From G963667975 sp963677395 (lineage in GTDB: Bacteria; Bacteroidota; Bacteroidia; Bacteroidales; G963667975), in the NCBI GenBank assembly GCA_963677395.2, contig OY781965.2:2356001-2420000 (forward strand): 64,000 nt of DNA, read 5' to 3'. Below are positions 25,180-32,644 of the stretch, one piece after another. The notes under the pieces were generated by a model that made no database searches, was not told the origin of the DNA, and saw only the letters and a program-made list of their open reading frames with translations. The stretch's first letter is position 1. Every line of letters begins with the position of its first letter. The translations under genes were made by a program, and so were the position numbers.

Positions 25180-26909
25180 CAGACTGTCTAAAAACCTCCA
25201 TTTATCCTGCTTTATTAACAGTCTGATTGTTAGTAATTTGTTTATTTTTGATTAGTTTAATTACTTGATTTTTATTATATTTGTTATGTAATTAAACGAG
25301 TTTATTTATGAAGTTTATAAATGGCATAAACAGGCATCAGGTAGAGATTAATACTCGTTGTTTGGACGAAACCATCGAAAAGGATAATGAAGCCCGTACT
25401 ATTGACCTTTTTGTAGATAGTATAAAGCTAGAGGAGTTTGGTTTCGACATGGAATTTGTTGACAATGGTCGTCCAGCATACCATCCGGCAGATTTACTTA
25501 AACTATTCATTTATGGATATTTGAATAAAATACGTTCATCTCGTGATTTAGAAAAGGAATGCAAACGAAATATCGAAGTTATTTGGTTACTAAAAGGCTT
25601 GCAACCCGACCATAATACGATATCAAACTTCCGTAAAAACAATCCCAAAGCCATAAAAAACGTGTTTAGATCTACCGTTAAAATAGCACAACATTTTGAT
25701 TTGATTGGAGGTACTTTGATTGCTGGCGACAGTACCAAACTCAGAGCACAAAACAGCAAAAAAAACAATTACAATCAAGATAAAATCGACCGCCATGTAG
25801 CCTATATCGAGAATAAAATTGAGGAATATAGCAATATGCTTGCTACTGCCGATGGTGATCAAAAAGCAGAAATTGAAAATGAAATCAACAAACAAAATCA
25901 ACGAAAACAAGCATACAAAGCCATCGAAAAACAAATTAGCGAAACAGGGCAAGCTCAGGTTTCAACATCCGACCCGGAAAGCCGCCAAATGATTACTCGA
26001 AACAATATAACCGAAGTAGCTTATAATATTCAAACCACGGTTGATGCAAATCACTATTTACCAATAGACTACAAGGTAACCAATAATAATGACAGCAAAG
26101 CTATGGGCGAGATGCTCCGCAGAGAAAAATCCATTTTACGCACAAATGACTTTACGGCACTTTACAACAAAGGCTATCACACTGGTTCGGAAATGAAAAT
26201 TGCCCATGAATTAGACATCACAGCACTGGTAGCTGTTCCGGATGTAGCATCGAATGCCCCAGATAGCCAATATAATATTGCGAATTTTACGTATAACGAA
26301 CAAGCCAATACCTATACATGTCCCGAATGGAACATCTTGAGCACCAATGGCTCTTGGTACGCCAAAAGCAGAGGGAAATATCGGACAAATATCAAGGTTC
26401 AACAATACAAGACTTCAGCATGCAAGAATTGCTCAAAATTAAGTCTTTGTACAAAGAACATACGAGGAAATGGGCGTGTACTTGAACGCAGTGAATTTGC
26501 TAAATACATAGAAAACAACAAAATAAATATTGAGAACAATAAGGATTTATACAAAAAACGACAGTCAATAGTAGAGCATCATTACGGAACGATAAAGAGG
26601 CAATGGGGATTTAGCTATATTCTAACAAAGAAAGGCAAAGACAGGGCAAGTTCCGATGTTGGATTTATGTTTATTGCGTACAATTTACGTCGATTAATGA
26701 ATATTCTTGATACAGAAATGCTCAAGAAATATCTAAGGATACTGGTTTTACGTTTTGTTCAGTTATTCAACTTTATATCCCTTCAAAAGCTCAAATATAG
26801 CAAACAATTTTTTTTACCAAAAGTATTCCAGATATATTTTTGAAATTCCCTTAAAACGGCTTAAATTTGAGCAAAAAATTGTACTAAGCGGAGGTTTTTA
26901 GACAAACTG
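25180..26909 (+). mobile_element. IS1182-like insertion sequence, complete copy
   Basis: 1,730 bp with terminal inverted repeats CAGACTGTCTAAAAACC (left, 25180) and CAGTTTGTCTAAAAACC (right, reverse complement, ending 26909). It is flanked by CCGT on both sides (25176-25179, 26910-26913). The right flank is the crossover core of the cassette 4 border (CCGTTGGC). It carries one transposase gene with a TATATTTG promoter box about 30 bp upstream of the start. Confidence 0.85.
25308..26843 (+). CDS. IS1182 family transposase
   Basis: 511 aa, intact. The N-terminal DUF772-like part has PAYHPADLLKLFIYGYLN and RDLEKECKRNIEVIWLL. The DDE domain carries the first Asp in IAGDSTKLRAQ, the second in TALYNKGYHTGSEM (Y-N-K-G-Y replacing the D-K-G-Y motif), and the Glu region in RQSIVEHHYGTIKRQWG (the usual R-x-x-V-E-H-x-F/Y-G-x-x-K). 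A 90-residue charged helical insertion (about 155-225) and CKNCSKLSLCT (Cys pairs) are typical of the family. Catalyses DNA transposition of its element; could also act on the deleted copy at 30369-31083. Confidence 0.92.
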   Translation: MKFINGINRHQVEINTRCLDETIEKDNEARTIDLFVDSIKLEEFGFDMEFVDNGRPAYHPADLLKLFIYGYLNKIRSSRDLEKECKRNIEVIWLLKGLQPDHNTISNFRKNNPKAIKNVFRSTVKIAQHFDLIGGTLIAGDSTKLRAQNSKKNNYNQDKIDRHVAYIENKIEEYSNMLATADGDQKAEIENEINKQNQRKQAYKAIEKQISETGQAQVSTSDPESRQMITRNNITEVAYNIQTTVDANHYLPIDYKVTNNNDSKAMGEMLRREKSILRTNDFTALYNKGYHTGSEMKIAHELDITALVAVPDVASNAPDSQYNIANFTYNEQANTYTCPEWNILSTNGSWYAKSRGKYRTNIKVQQYKTSACKNCSKLSLCTKNIRGNGRVLERSEFAKYIENNKINIENNKDLYKKRQSIVEHHYGTIKRQWGFSYILTKKGKDRASSDVGFMFIAYNLRRLMNILDTEMLKKYLRILVLRFVQLFNFISLQKLKYSKQFFLPKVFQIYF

Positions 26910-27028
26910 CCGTTGGCAGCCATATTAAAAAGAAAATCGTGCAAGTGTTTGAAAATGTCTACTCATAGAATACATAGAATTCCATAAAAAATGATGAGAG
27001 ACATATTATGTAATTGAACAGAAATATT

Positions 27029-27222
27029 TACTTTTGCAATTCTGAAATTTATAATGAAATAATGAAGACCGTATTAAAATTTGTAATTAAAGCATAGTTA
27101 ACCTCAGCAAACCACAGGTTAATGATTTTATTTTTCGGAAATACTTTTCTGAACGGTTTCTGTATTGCTTTAAAATAAACAAAACCAACGTTTTATCTTA
27201 TTGAGAAAATCGCTGGTTTCAT
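27029..27222 (+). promoter_or_regulatory. Leader region with promoter box, 10-codon ORF and hairpins
   Basis: TACTTTTG at 27029-27036 matches TAnnTTTG. Then comes a ten-codon ORF starting ATGAAGACC at 27062 (MKTVLKFVIKA), the short inverted repeat TTAACCT/AGGTTAA near 27098-27124, and a terminator-like hairpin AAACCAACGTTTT/AAAATCGCTGGTTT at about 27181-27222 followed by T-rich sequence. The membrane-protein gene starts 24 bp later. Could be an attenuating leader or just a terminator next to a promoter. The rest of 26914-27245 shows no gene. Confidence 0.35.
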
Positions 27223-27245
27223 TTTTAAATTACAAATTTTTAATC

Positions 27246-27728
27246 ATGAGTTTAAAAAACAAAAATCTATCTATAGGTTATATATTGGCTGTTTTTATGC
27301 TGCTGGCATTTTTGAACAGTGCATATTTTTTCTTATCAATAGCAAAATTCGGATTGGTCGAATGGTTGGCTTTTAATGCCTGTTCTGTTTCCATCATCGC
27401 ATATCTGGTTTGCTTCACTTGCTTTCAGATTACAAAAAAGGATTTCTTTCTTGCAATTGCATTAGTTCCGCTATATTACTATGGTACAATGGGATTATTC
27501 GTAATATCATGGGATAAAGCAAATATGTTCTCACAGATTACCCACATTATCATTACACTTAATGTTATTTGGATATTATTTGTGTTGTTGAAAGAATTCA
27601 AATTTGAATCTCTTGGCAAAGGCTTACTTATTGGAGTGCTTTTATTTGTGCCTTTATTTGCGATAATACAAAGTTATTCGCAGTTACACATGGCAGAGTT
27701 TATGCAATTACTTCAAAAAGTACATTAA
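27246..27728 (+). CDS. Small membrane protein with about five TM helices (cassette 4)
   Basis: 160 aa from ATG 27246 (MSLKNKNLSIGYILAVF). An upstream in-frame TTG at 27201 lies inside a hairpin and is less likely. Five hydrophobic helices (about 10-30, 37-60, 65-85, 95-117, 125-147). No motif recognised. It shares a 1,569-bp cassette with the Cys-rich gene that follows after a hairpin. Confidence 0.7.
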   Translation: MSLKNKNLSIGYILAVFMLLAFLNSAYFFLSIAKFGLVEWLAFNACSVSIIAYLVCFTCFQITKKDFFLAIALVPLYYYGTMGLFVISWDKANMFSQITHIIITLNVIWILFVLLKEFKFESLGKGLLIGVLLFVPLFAIIQSYSQLHMAEFMQLLQKVH

Positions 27729-27738
27729 TTAACAATAT

Positions 27739-27769
27739 CAATTCTCCTCTCGATTTGAGGGGAGAATTG
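27739..27769 (+). terminator. Hairpin between the two genes of cassette 4
   Basis: CAATTCTCCTCT pairs with AGGGGAGAATTG (one G-T pair) around a 7-nt loop; no T run follows, so partial termination or mRNA stabilisation is possible. Confidence 0.5.
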
Positions 27770-27807
27770 CAAATAAAATTTCGTACAACCAAAAAAGAAA
27801 TAAAATA

Positions 27808-28344
27808 ATGTTTGATATAAGAAAAATTCAGGAGCAAGTAATCTTTGGTATTGTAAAAGCTGAAAGTAATGAAACAATTGCTCAAAATGTAGTAAACGGA
27901 GAATTTGAAGACAATCCAACTTGGGTTAAAAATACCATGAAAAGATTGGAAGATAATTTCGACCAACGAACAGTGAAAAAAATTAGGATGAAATGTCAAT
28001 GTGGTTACGCCATGGACGAAAAACTCGCTCTTGTAAAAGAACTGATGGCAACATCGAAGAATTTGGAAGAATTTGCAAATAATGAAAAAGCAAGAAATGC
28101 TGGTCTATCATATGATGAGCATATTCTTTATTTGCAGTTTCCATTTTGCCCTTGCCCTATGCTAGCCGAAGTTGATAAGTTAGATAGCAAAACATGGTGT
28201 CAATGCACAACAGGATACAGCAAAGTGCTTTTTGAGGAAGCTTTTGGTTGTGAAGTCGATGTTGAGCTTTTAAAAAGTATAAAAATGGGTGATAATATTT
28301 GTTTAATGAAAATTATGCCATTAGGGAAAATTAGTTTTGATTAA
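27808..28344 (+). CDS. Cys-rich protein, DUF6144-like (cassette 4)
   Basis: 178 aa, soluble. Cysteines fall in three groups: MKCQCGYAM (about 60-66), FPFCPCPML (about 112-119) and TWCQCTTGY (about 130-138), then single Cys near 151 and 168. This pattern resembles the DUF6144 family and could hold a metal or Fe-S centre. Helical N-terminal part (1-75). Function unknown. It is preceded by a hairpin and follows a membrane protein in the same cassette, so the two may act together (inference). Confidence 0.75.
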   Translation: MFDIRKIQEQVIFGIVKAESNETIAQNVVNGEFEDNPTWVKNTMKRLEDNFDQRTVKKIRMKCQCGYAMDEKLALVKELMATSKNLEEFANNEKARNAGLSYDEHILYLQFPFCPCPMLAEVDKLDSKTWCQCTTGYSKVLFEEAFGCEVDVELLKSIKMGDNICLMKIMPLGKISFD

Positions 28345-28351
28345 TAAATAC

Positions 28352-28481
28352 GGCTGCCAACAAATGCTAACTTCCAGCTGGGCAGATTTGCTGATAACCA
28401 AGTTTTTACTATCTTCGTTTTGGCATTAACGGGGGATAGAATTGATGCTTCTAACTCCCAGCCATAAGTTAGCATCAAACG
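28352..28481 (+). repeat. attC-like site of cassette 4
   Basis: Outer box GGCTGCCAAC is the exact reverse complement of the cassette start GTTGGCAGCC at 26912; 14 of 15 positions agree when extended. Inner arms TGCTAACTT and AAGTTAGCA, then CAGCTGGG/CTCCCAGC. Crossover G at 28481. 130 nt. Confidence 0.88.
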
Positions 28482-28509
28482 TTAGCAACCATAATAAAAA
28501 AATCAAACC

Positions 28510-29340
28510 ATGTATTTTCATATAAAATTACTGAAAAGCGAAGACGATGGTGAAATAAAGGTAAACATCACCGAAGAAGAACTTATTGATAGGTATGTTG
28601 AGCCTTATTTAACAGGAGATACAATTGTTATAAATGGGACAACTCTTGACCCTAAAAACATTTATAGAGTAAAAATCACCGAATCAAATGACTCACTTGA
28701 CTCTAAAGTTCAAAAAACAAGAAACGAAGATAGATTAGACAGAAGCCCGTTTGTCTTTTTCAAAGGGAGTCCCGAATGGAGAGCTATGGACATAGAAACT
28801 GATGTTACAGATAGATTTATAAACAAGGCGCCAGACAGCAAAAAGGCTGTGAGATTAAAGTCAGAAAGTAAAATCATTCAAAGTGAGAATAAAGTATTTG
28901 TCGTCCACGGTCACGATATTGAGTTAAAAAATGACGTTGAACTATTTCTTAGAGAAATCAATCTTGAACCAATCGTTCTTCATAGACAACTTGATGAGGG
29001 ATTAACTGTAATTGAAAAGTTTGAAAAACACTCTGATGTCAAATTTGCTATCATTCTCTTGACTCCTGATGATATTGGCTATCCAAAATCTGAAAACTCA
29101 AAGACAGAAAAGGAAAGAAACATTGAACTCCGCGCAAGACAAAATGTGATTTTTGAGTTTGGTTTTTTTGTGGGGAAACTTAGTAGAAAAAATGTATGCT
29201 GTATATTTAAAGAGGGAGTAACACTTCCATCGGACTTGAGTGGATTAATTTATAAGCAAGTAAATAAGTCAGTTGAGGAAGTTGGTTTTTTATTGATTAG
29301 AGAACTGAAAAACGCTGGACTAAAAGTAAAATATGAATAA
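28510..29340 (+). CDS. TIR-like (nucleotide-binding/CAP12-type) protein, cassette 5
   Basis: 276 aa. Residues 1-115 are an N-terminal part with a short beta-rich start (FHIKLLKSEDDGEIKV) and a charged linker. Residues about 128-255 match the predicted nucleotide-binding TIR-like family PF10137: KVFVVHGHDIELKNDVELFL, then AIILLTPDDIGYP, and RARQNVIFEFGFFVGKLSR with the candidate catalytic Glu216. Known members cleave NAD+ or bind cyclic nucleotides in anti-phage systems. No cyclase is next to it, so the trigger is unknown. Sole cargo of a 988-bp cassette. Confidence 0.88.
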   Translation: MYFHIKLLKSEDDGEIKVNITEEELIDRYVEPYLTGDTIVINGTTLDPKNIYRVKITESNDSLDSKVQKTRNEDRLDRSPFVFFKGSPEWRAMDIETDVTDRFINKAPDSKKAVRLKSESKIIQSENKVFVVHGHDIELKNDVELFLREINLEPIVLHRQLDEGLTVIEKFEKHSDVKFAIILLTPDDIGYPKSENSKTEKERNIELRARQNVIFEFGFFVGKLSRKNVCCIFKEGVTLPSDLSGLIYKQVNKSVEEVGFLLIRELKNAGLKVKYE

Positions 29341-29346
29341 AATTAC

Positions 29347-29469
29347 GGTTGCTAACAAATTGCATTGCGGGTGCAGTGGTGTTCGTTGTCTCTGCTCCTT
29401 TCTTGACCGTCATGTCCTGTCGGACACTGACGCTCTCCGAAATCCGCAACGACAACTTGCTAGTGACCG
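29347..29469 (+). repeat. attC-like site of cassette 5
   Basis: GGTTGCTAAC (29347-29356), with ATTAC before it, is the reverse complement of the cassette start GTTAGCAACCATAAT at 28481 in 14 of 15 positions. Inner arms TTGCATTGCGG and CCGCAACGACAA pair. Crossover G at 29469. 123 nt. Confidence 0.87.
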
Positions 29470-29502
29470 TTATGCAACATAATAAAACAACAGACAAAAA
29501 CC

Positions 29503-30234
29503 ATGAGAAATTTAAATATTGAAGAATTAGAAGCTAAAATTCATTCTTATGCACTTGATGTTGAATATATTGACAGACAACATCTATTTATTAAACTTGA
29601 ACAATTTTTGAATTTCTTAGAAAGTCAACAAATTTCTTTAAGATTGCTCGAAAGGATTAAGGAGGATTTTTCTGAAATGGAAAACAGAATACCCATTGAG
29701 AATATTTTAAATTGGCAAAGTGCCAAGAAAGAGTTTATTGACAATTTAAAAACGCCTGAACAGCTAGGTGCTTTTGGATATTTTTTGATAAATCATACTT
29801 TTAAATCTGAAAAAAAATATAATGGTATATATTTAGACGTGACGAATCGATGGTATAACTCTAGAGGTGATTATGACCAGTGGCGAAATGACTTCAATAA
29901 TTTGGTTTTTAAACCATTTATCGAATTATTAAATTGGTACATATCAGAAAGTCAATCGTATAACTCAAACGACTATTTTTCTAAAAGAGAAATTGAAGAA
30001 TTTTCACAAAAACTTGACAATCTTTTGAAAGATATTCGCCTAGGTCAGGAAGTGATTTTTGATGAAATTCAAGACATGAAAGAGCAATTGAAAAGTATGA
30101 AAAAGAAAAATTGGGTTGAAGTACTAAAAGGGAAATTATTTGATTTAACTTTAAGTAAGGTAATATCATTGGAAACCTTCTCAATTATAGTAAAAGTTAT
30201 AACTGGTGAAGACTTGAAATTTTTAAATAATTAA
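29503..30234 (+). CDS. Hypothetical helical protein (cassette 6)
   Basis: 243 aa, predicted almost entirely helical: heptad-like stretches near 15-60 and 175-215 (EEFSQKLDNLLKDIRLG, DEIQDMKEQLKSMKKK). A central motif GAFGYFLINHTF and YLDVTNRWYNSRGDYDQW (about 85-130) has no family I recognise. The last 30 residues (KVISLETFSIIVKVITGED) are hydrophobic and may form a membrane helix or docking region. Possible effector of an accessory system because of its location among TIR and HEPN cassettes, but this is only context. Confidence 0.7.
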   Translation: MRNLNIEELEAKIHSYALDVEYIDRQHLFIKLEQFLNFLESQQISLRLLERIKEDFSEMENRIPIENILNWQSAKKEFIDNLKTPEQLGAFGYFLINHTFKSEKKYNGIYLDVTNRWYNSRGDYDQWRNDFNNLVFKPFIELLNWYISESQSYNSNDYFSKREIEEFSQKLDNLLKDIRLGQEVIFDEIQDMKEQLKSMKKKNWVEVLKGKLFDLTLSKVISLETFSIIVKVITGEDLKFLNN

Positions 30235-30368
30235 TTACGTTGCATAACAGCACCTTGCTTCAAGCGGGGTTTAGCAACAAAGTGAAATGAACAACAAGTA
30301 ATAAACATAGCAGCAGGCTGAAAGGAAAGAAGCTATACAATCCCCGCCTGAAAGCAAGCCGCGACCGT

Positions 30369-31083
30369 CAGACTGTCTAAAAACCGCCATTGTCTGATTT
30401 TATCAACATGCTGATTGTTAATAATTTATTATTTGCGTTTGATTTAATTATCTGATTTTCATTATATTTGCTATATAATTAAACCAGTATTTTTTTATGA
30501 AGTTTATAAATGGCATAAACAGACATCAGGTAGAGATTAACACTCGTTGTTTGGACGAAACCATCGAAAATGATAATGAAGCCCGTACTATTGACCTTTT
30601 TGTAGATAGTATAAAGCCGGAGGAATTTGGTTTCGACATGGCATTTGTTGATAATGGTCGTCCAGCATACCATCCGGCAGATTTACTTAAGCTATTCATT
30701 TATGGATAGTTGAATAAAATACGTTCATCTCGTGATTTAGAAAAGGAATGCAAACGAAATATCGAAGTTATATGGTTACTAAAAGACCTGCAACCCGACC
30801 ATAAAATTATCGAAACAGGGCAAGTTCCGATGTTGGATTTTTGTTTATTGTCTTCAATTTGCGTCGATTAATGAATATTCTTGATACAGAAATGCTCAAG
30901 AAATATCTAAGGATACTGGTTTTACGTTTTGTTCAGTTATTCAACTTTATATCCCTTCAAAAGCTCAAATATAGCAAACAATTTTTTTTACCAAAAGTAT
31001 TCCAGATATATTTTTGAAATTCCCTTAAAACGGCTTAAATTTGAGCAAAAAATTGCACTAAGCGGAGGTTTTTAGACAAACTG
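30369..31083 (+). mobile_element. Internally deleted IS1182-like derivative (MITE-like, 715 bp)
   Basis: Same terminal repeats as the copy at 25180-26909 and the same duplication CCGT (30365-30368, 31084-31087). The right 270 bp are almost identical to the full copy, while the upstream 120 bp have diverged. It cannot encode transposase but keeps both ends, so it could be moved in trans. Confidence 0.85.
30497..31017 (+). pseudogene. Deleted transposase gene of the IS derivative
   Basis: Codons 1-70 match the full transposase; codon 71 (Tyr in the intact copy, TAT) has become TAG. After about 103 codons two deletions follow; the second joins at the 9-bp direct repeat CAGGGCAAG, which occurs twice in the intact gene, pointing to loss by slippage or recombination. 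The C-terminal 55 codons remain. Confidence 0.88.
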
Positions 31084-31113
31084 CCGTTAGCACCAAAATT
31101 AAAATAGTAAAGT

Positions 31114-32478
31114 ATGAAAAAAGTAATAATAATTATTGGATTGTTAGGGATACTAACAACATCGTATGGGCAACAACAATATTTTTCTAAGCAACAACTT
31201 AATGCAGATTTTGACAGTCTGCTTGTAAGTATCGAGGAAATACACCCAAATATGTATGCCAATATCTCGAAGGAAGAATTTGATTTAAAGGTTTCTCATG
31301 CAAGAAATTCAATATCAGATTCAATGACTAGAATGGAGTTTTTTATGATTGCCTCGCCCGTGATTGCATGCCTGCAGGATGGCCATACCCACATGCAGTT
31401 TCCCGGCAACGACATTTCCTTAGTACAGGAAAAACTTTTTCCTTTTCCGGTCAATGTAAGTTGGAGGGATTCAACAGCGAGTGTTTCGGACGACCGGTCT
31501 GAACCAAAATCCGAGATCCCTGTCGGTGCTCAGATACTTGAGATTAACCAAAGACCAATACAGCAAATCCTTGGCAAAATGTACAACTTAGTATCAGGCG
31601 AAAAGGTGTTCTTTAAAAATTACAACACTGAAGTTAATTTTACTCGGTACTTATACCTGCTCTACCACGACACAGCGTTTTCGATAAGTTATAAATATGA
31701 AAATCAGATTTTTAATAAGATCGTTGCCGGTATTCCGGTAAATCAGCGGTATCCAAGTTCTGCTCCAGTCCAGACACCTTCAAACCAACATAAACGCAAC
31801 ATATCCTTAAATCTGAAAATATTGCCCGATAGTAGTATTGCGATAATTACGCTTTATTATTTTCCTAAGGATAACTGGTATCCGGGACTTGATTCGGTTT
31901 TTCGTGCTATACGAGAACAAAAAATCAGAGATCTAATAATAGATATTCGGAACAACGGTGGCGGAAACTCTGCAAAGGGGGACTATTTTTTTCAATATAT
32001 CTCAAAGGTGCCATATAAGCAATTTGGCACAACAACAATTCGTACAAGCAGAAAGCAGATTGAGTTTCATAAGTCGTTTTATAATATGGTTGACACAACT
32101 TCATTTGGAATAAAGCATTGGCCAAGTGGAGACTTAGTACCGTTAAGAAAAACAGAATACAAATTCAAAAAGGGGAATGTTTATCTTTTAACAAGCAATA
32201 ATACGTATTCTTCGGCAGCCAGTTTTTCATGGGCATTCAAGTATTTTAGGATGGGAACTATTGTTGGTGAAGAAACGGGTGGCATGGCAGTGTGCTTCGG
32301 TGATGTTATCATGCAAACTTTGCCAAATACCAAGCTAGATTTAGGTATATCTCATAAAAAGTTTTATCATTATGGTGCAACTGATGAAGACAGCTCACAT
32401 GGCACGATTCCCGATTTTGAAGTGCCATCGGAAAAAGCATTGGATTATACTATTAAGCTTATAATGAATGGAAGATAA
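31114..32478 (+). CDS. S41 family peptidase, exported (cassette 7)
   Basis: 454 aa. Signal peptide MKKVIIIIGLLGILTTSYG with cleavage near GQQQ. Residues about 30-120 form the N-terminal helical domain with DGHTHMQF. A degenerate PDZ-like part (about 125-200) contains VGAQILEINQRP. The C-terminal processing peptidase core is about 225-445: DLIIDIRNNGGGNS, the candidate nucleophile Ser in NNTYSSAASFSWAF (about 365-378), and GEETGG. It would cleave peptides in the periplasm or at the surface. The cassette start GTTAGCACC lies directly after the IS derivative, 27 bp before the start codon. Unrelated to neighbours. Confidence 0.88.
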   Translation: MKKVIIIIGLLGILTTSYGQQQYFSKQQLNADFDSLLVSIEEIHPNMYANISKEEFDLKVSHARNSISDSMTRMEFFMIASPVIACLQDGHTHMQFPGNDISLVQEKLFPFPVNVSWRDSTASVSDDRSEPKSEIPVGAQILEINQRPIQQILGKMYNLVSGEKVFFKNYNTEVNFTRYLYLLYHDTAFSISYKYENQIFNKIVAGIPVNQRYPSSAPVQTPSNQHKRNISLNLKILPDSSIAIITLYYFPKDNWYPGLDSVFRAIREQKIRDLIIDIRNNGGGNSAKGDYFFQYISKVPYKQFGTTTIRTSRKQIEFHKSFYNMVDTTSFGIKHWPSGDLVPLRKTEYKFKKGNVYLLTSNNTYSSAASFSWAFKYFRMGTIVGEETGGMAVCFGDVIMQTLPNTKLDLGISHKKFYHYGATDEDSSHGTIPDFEVPSEKALDYTIKLIMNGR

Positions 32479-32490
32479 TAATGAAATTCT

Positions 32491-32616
32491 GGTGCTAATA
32501 AAGGCTAAAATCAAGCGGGGGAAAGTGCTAATTTGAAGGGTATTGCAACTAATAAACTTTATCGCAGTTTGACAGTGAAGTGCTCTGATATGCCCGCTAG
32601 CTTTTAGCCTCAACCG
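32491..32616 (+). repeat. attC-like site of cassette 7
   Basis: GGTGCTAAT (32491-32499) is the reverse complement of the cassette start GTTAGCACC at 31086 except for the last base (C to T). Inner arms GGCTAAAA-x3-AGCGGG and CCCGCT-x3-TTTTAGCC pair perfectly. The crossover core has become GCTGTG instead of GTT. 126 nt. Confidence 0.8.
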
Positions 32617-32644
32617 CTGTGTTTAATTTTAAAGAGTTGACATT

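Larger units (their letters stand above)
30239..31086 (+). repeat. attC-like site of cassette 6, split by an IS derivative
   Basis: Outer box GTTGCATAAC (30239-30248) is the reverse complement of the cassette start GTTATGCAAC at 29469. Inner arms TTGCTTCAAGCGGGG and CCCCGCCTGAAAGCAAG pair. Removal of the 715-bp element plus one CCGT leaves 129 nt, the same size as the other sites. Crossover G at 31086. Confidence 0.85.

Noticed and set aside
25080..26950. Maturase frame continuing through the right flank of the IS
   Set aside because: The right flank matches the end box of cassette 4 in 14 of 15 bases, so it is the cassette border; the apparent frame continuation is short and probably chance.
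30497..30709. Separate 70-aa gene
   Set aside because: It is the beginning of the deleted transposase ended by a stop mutation.
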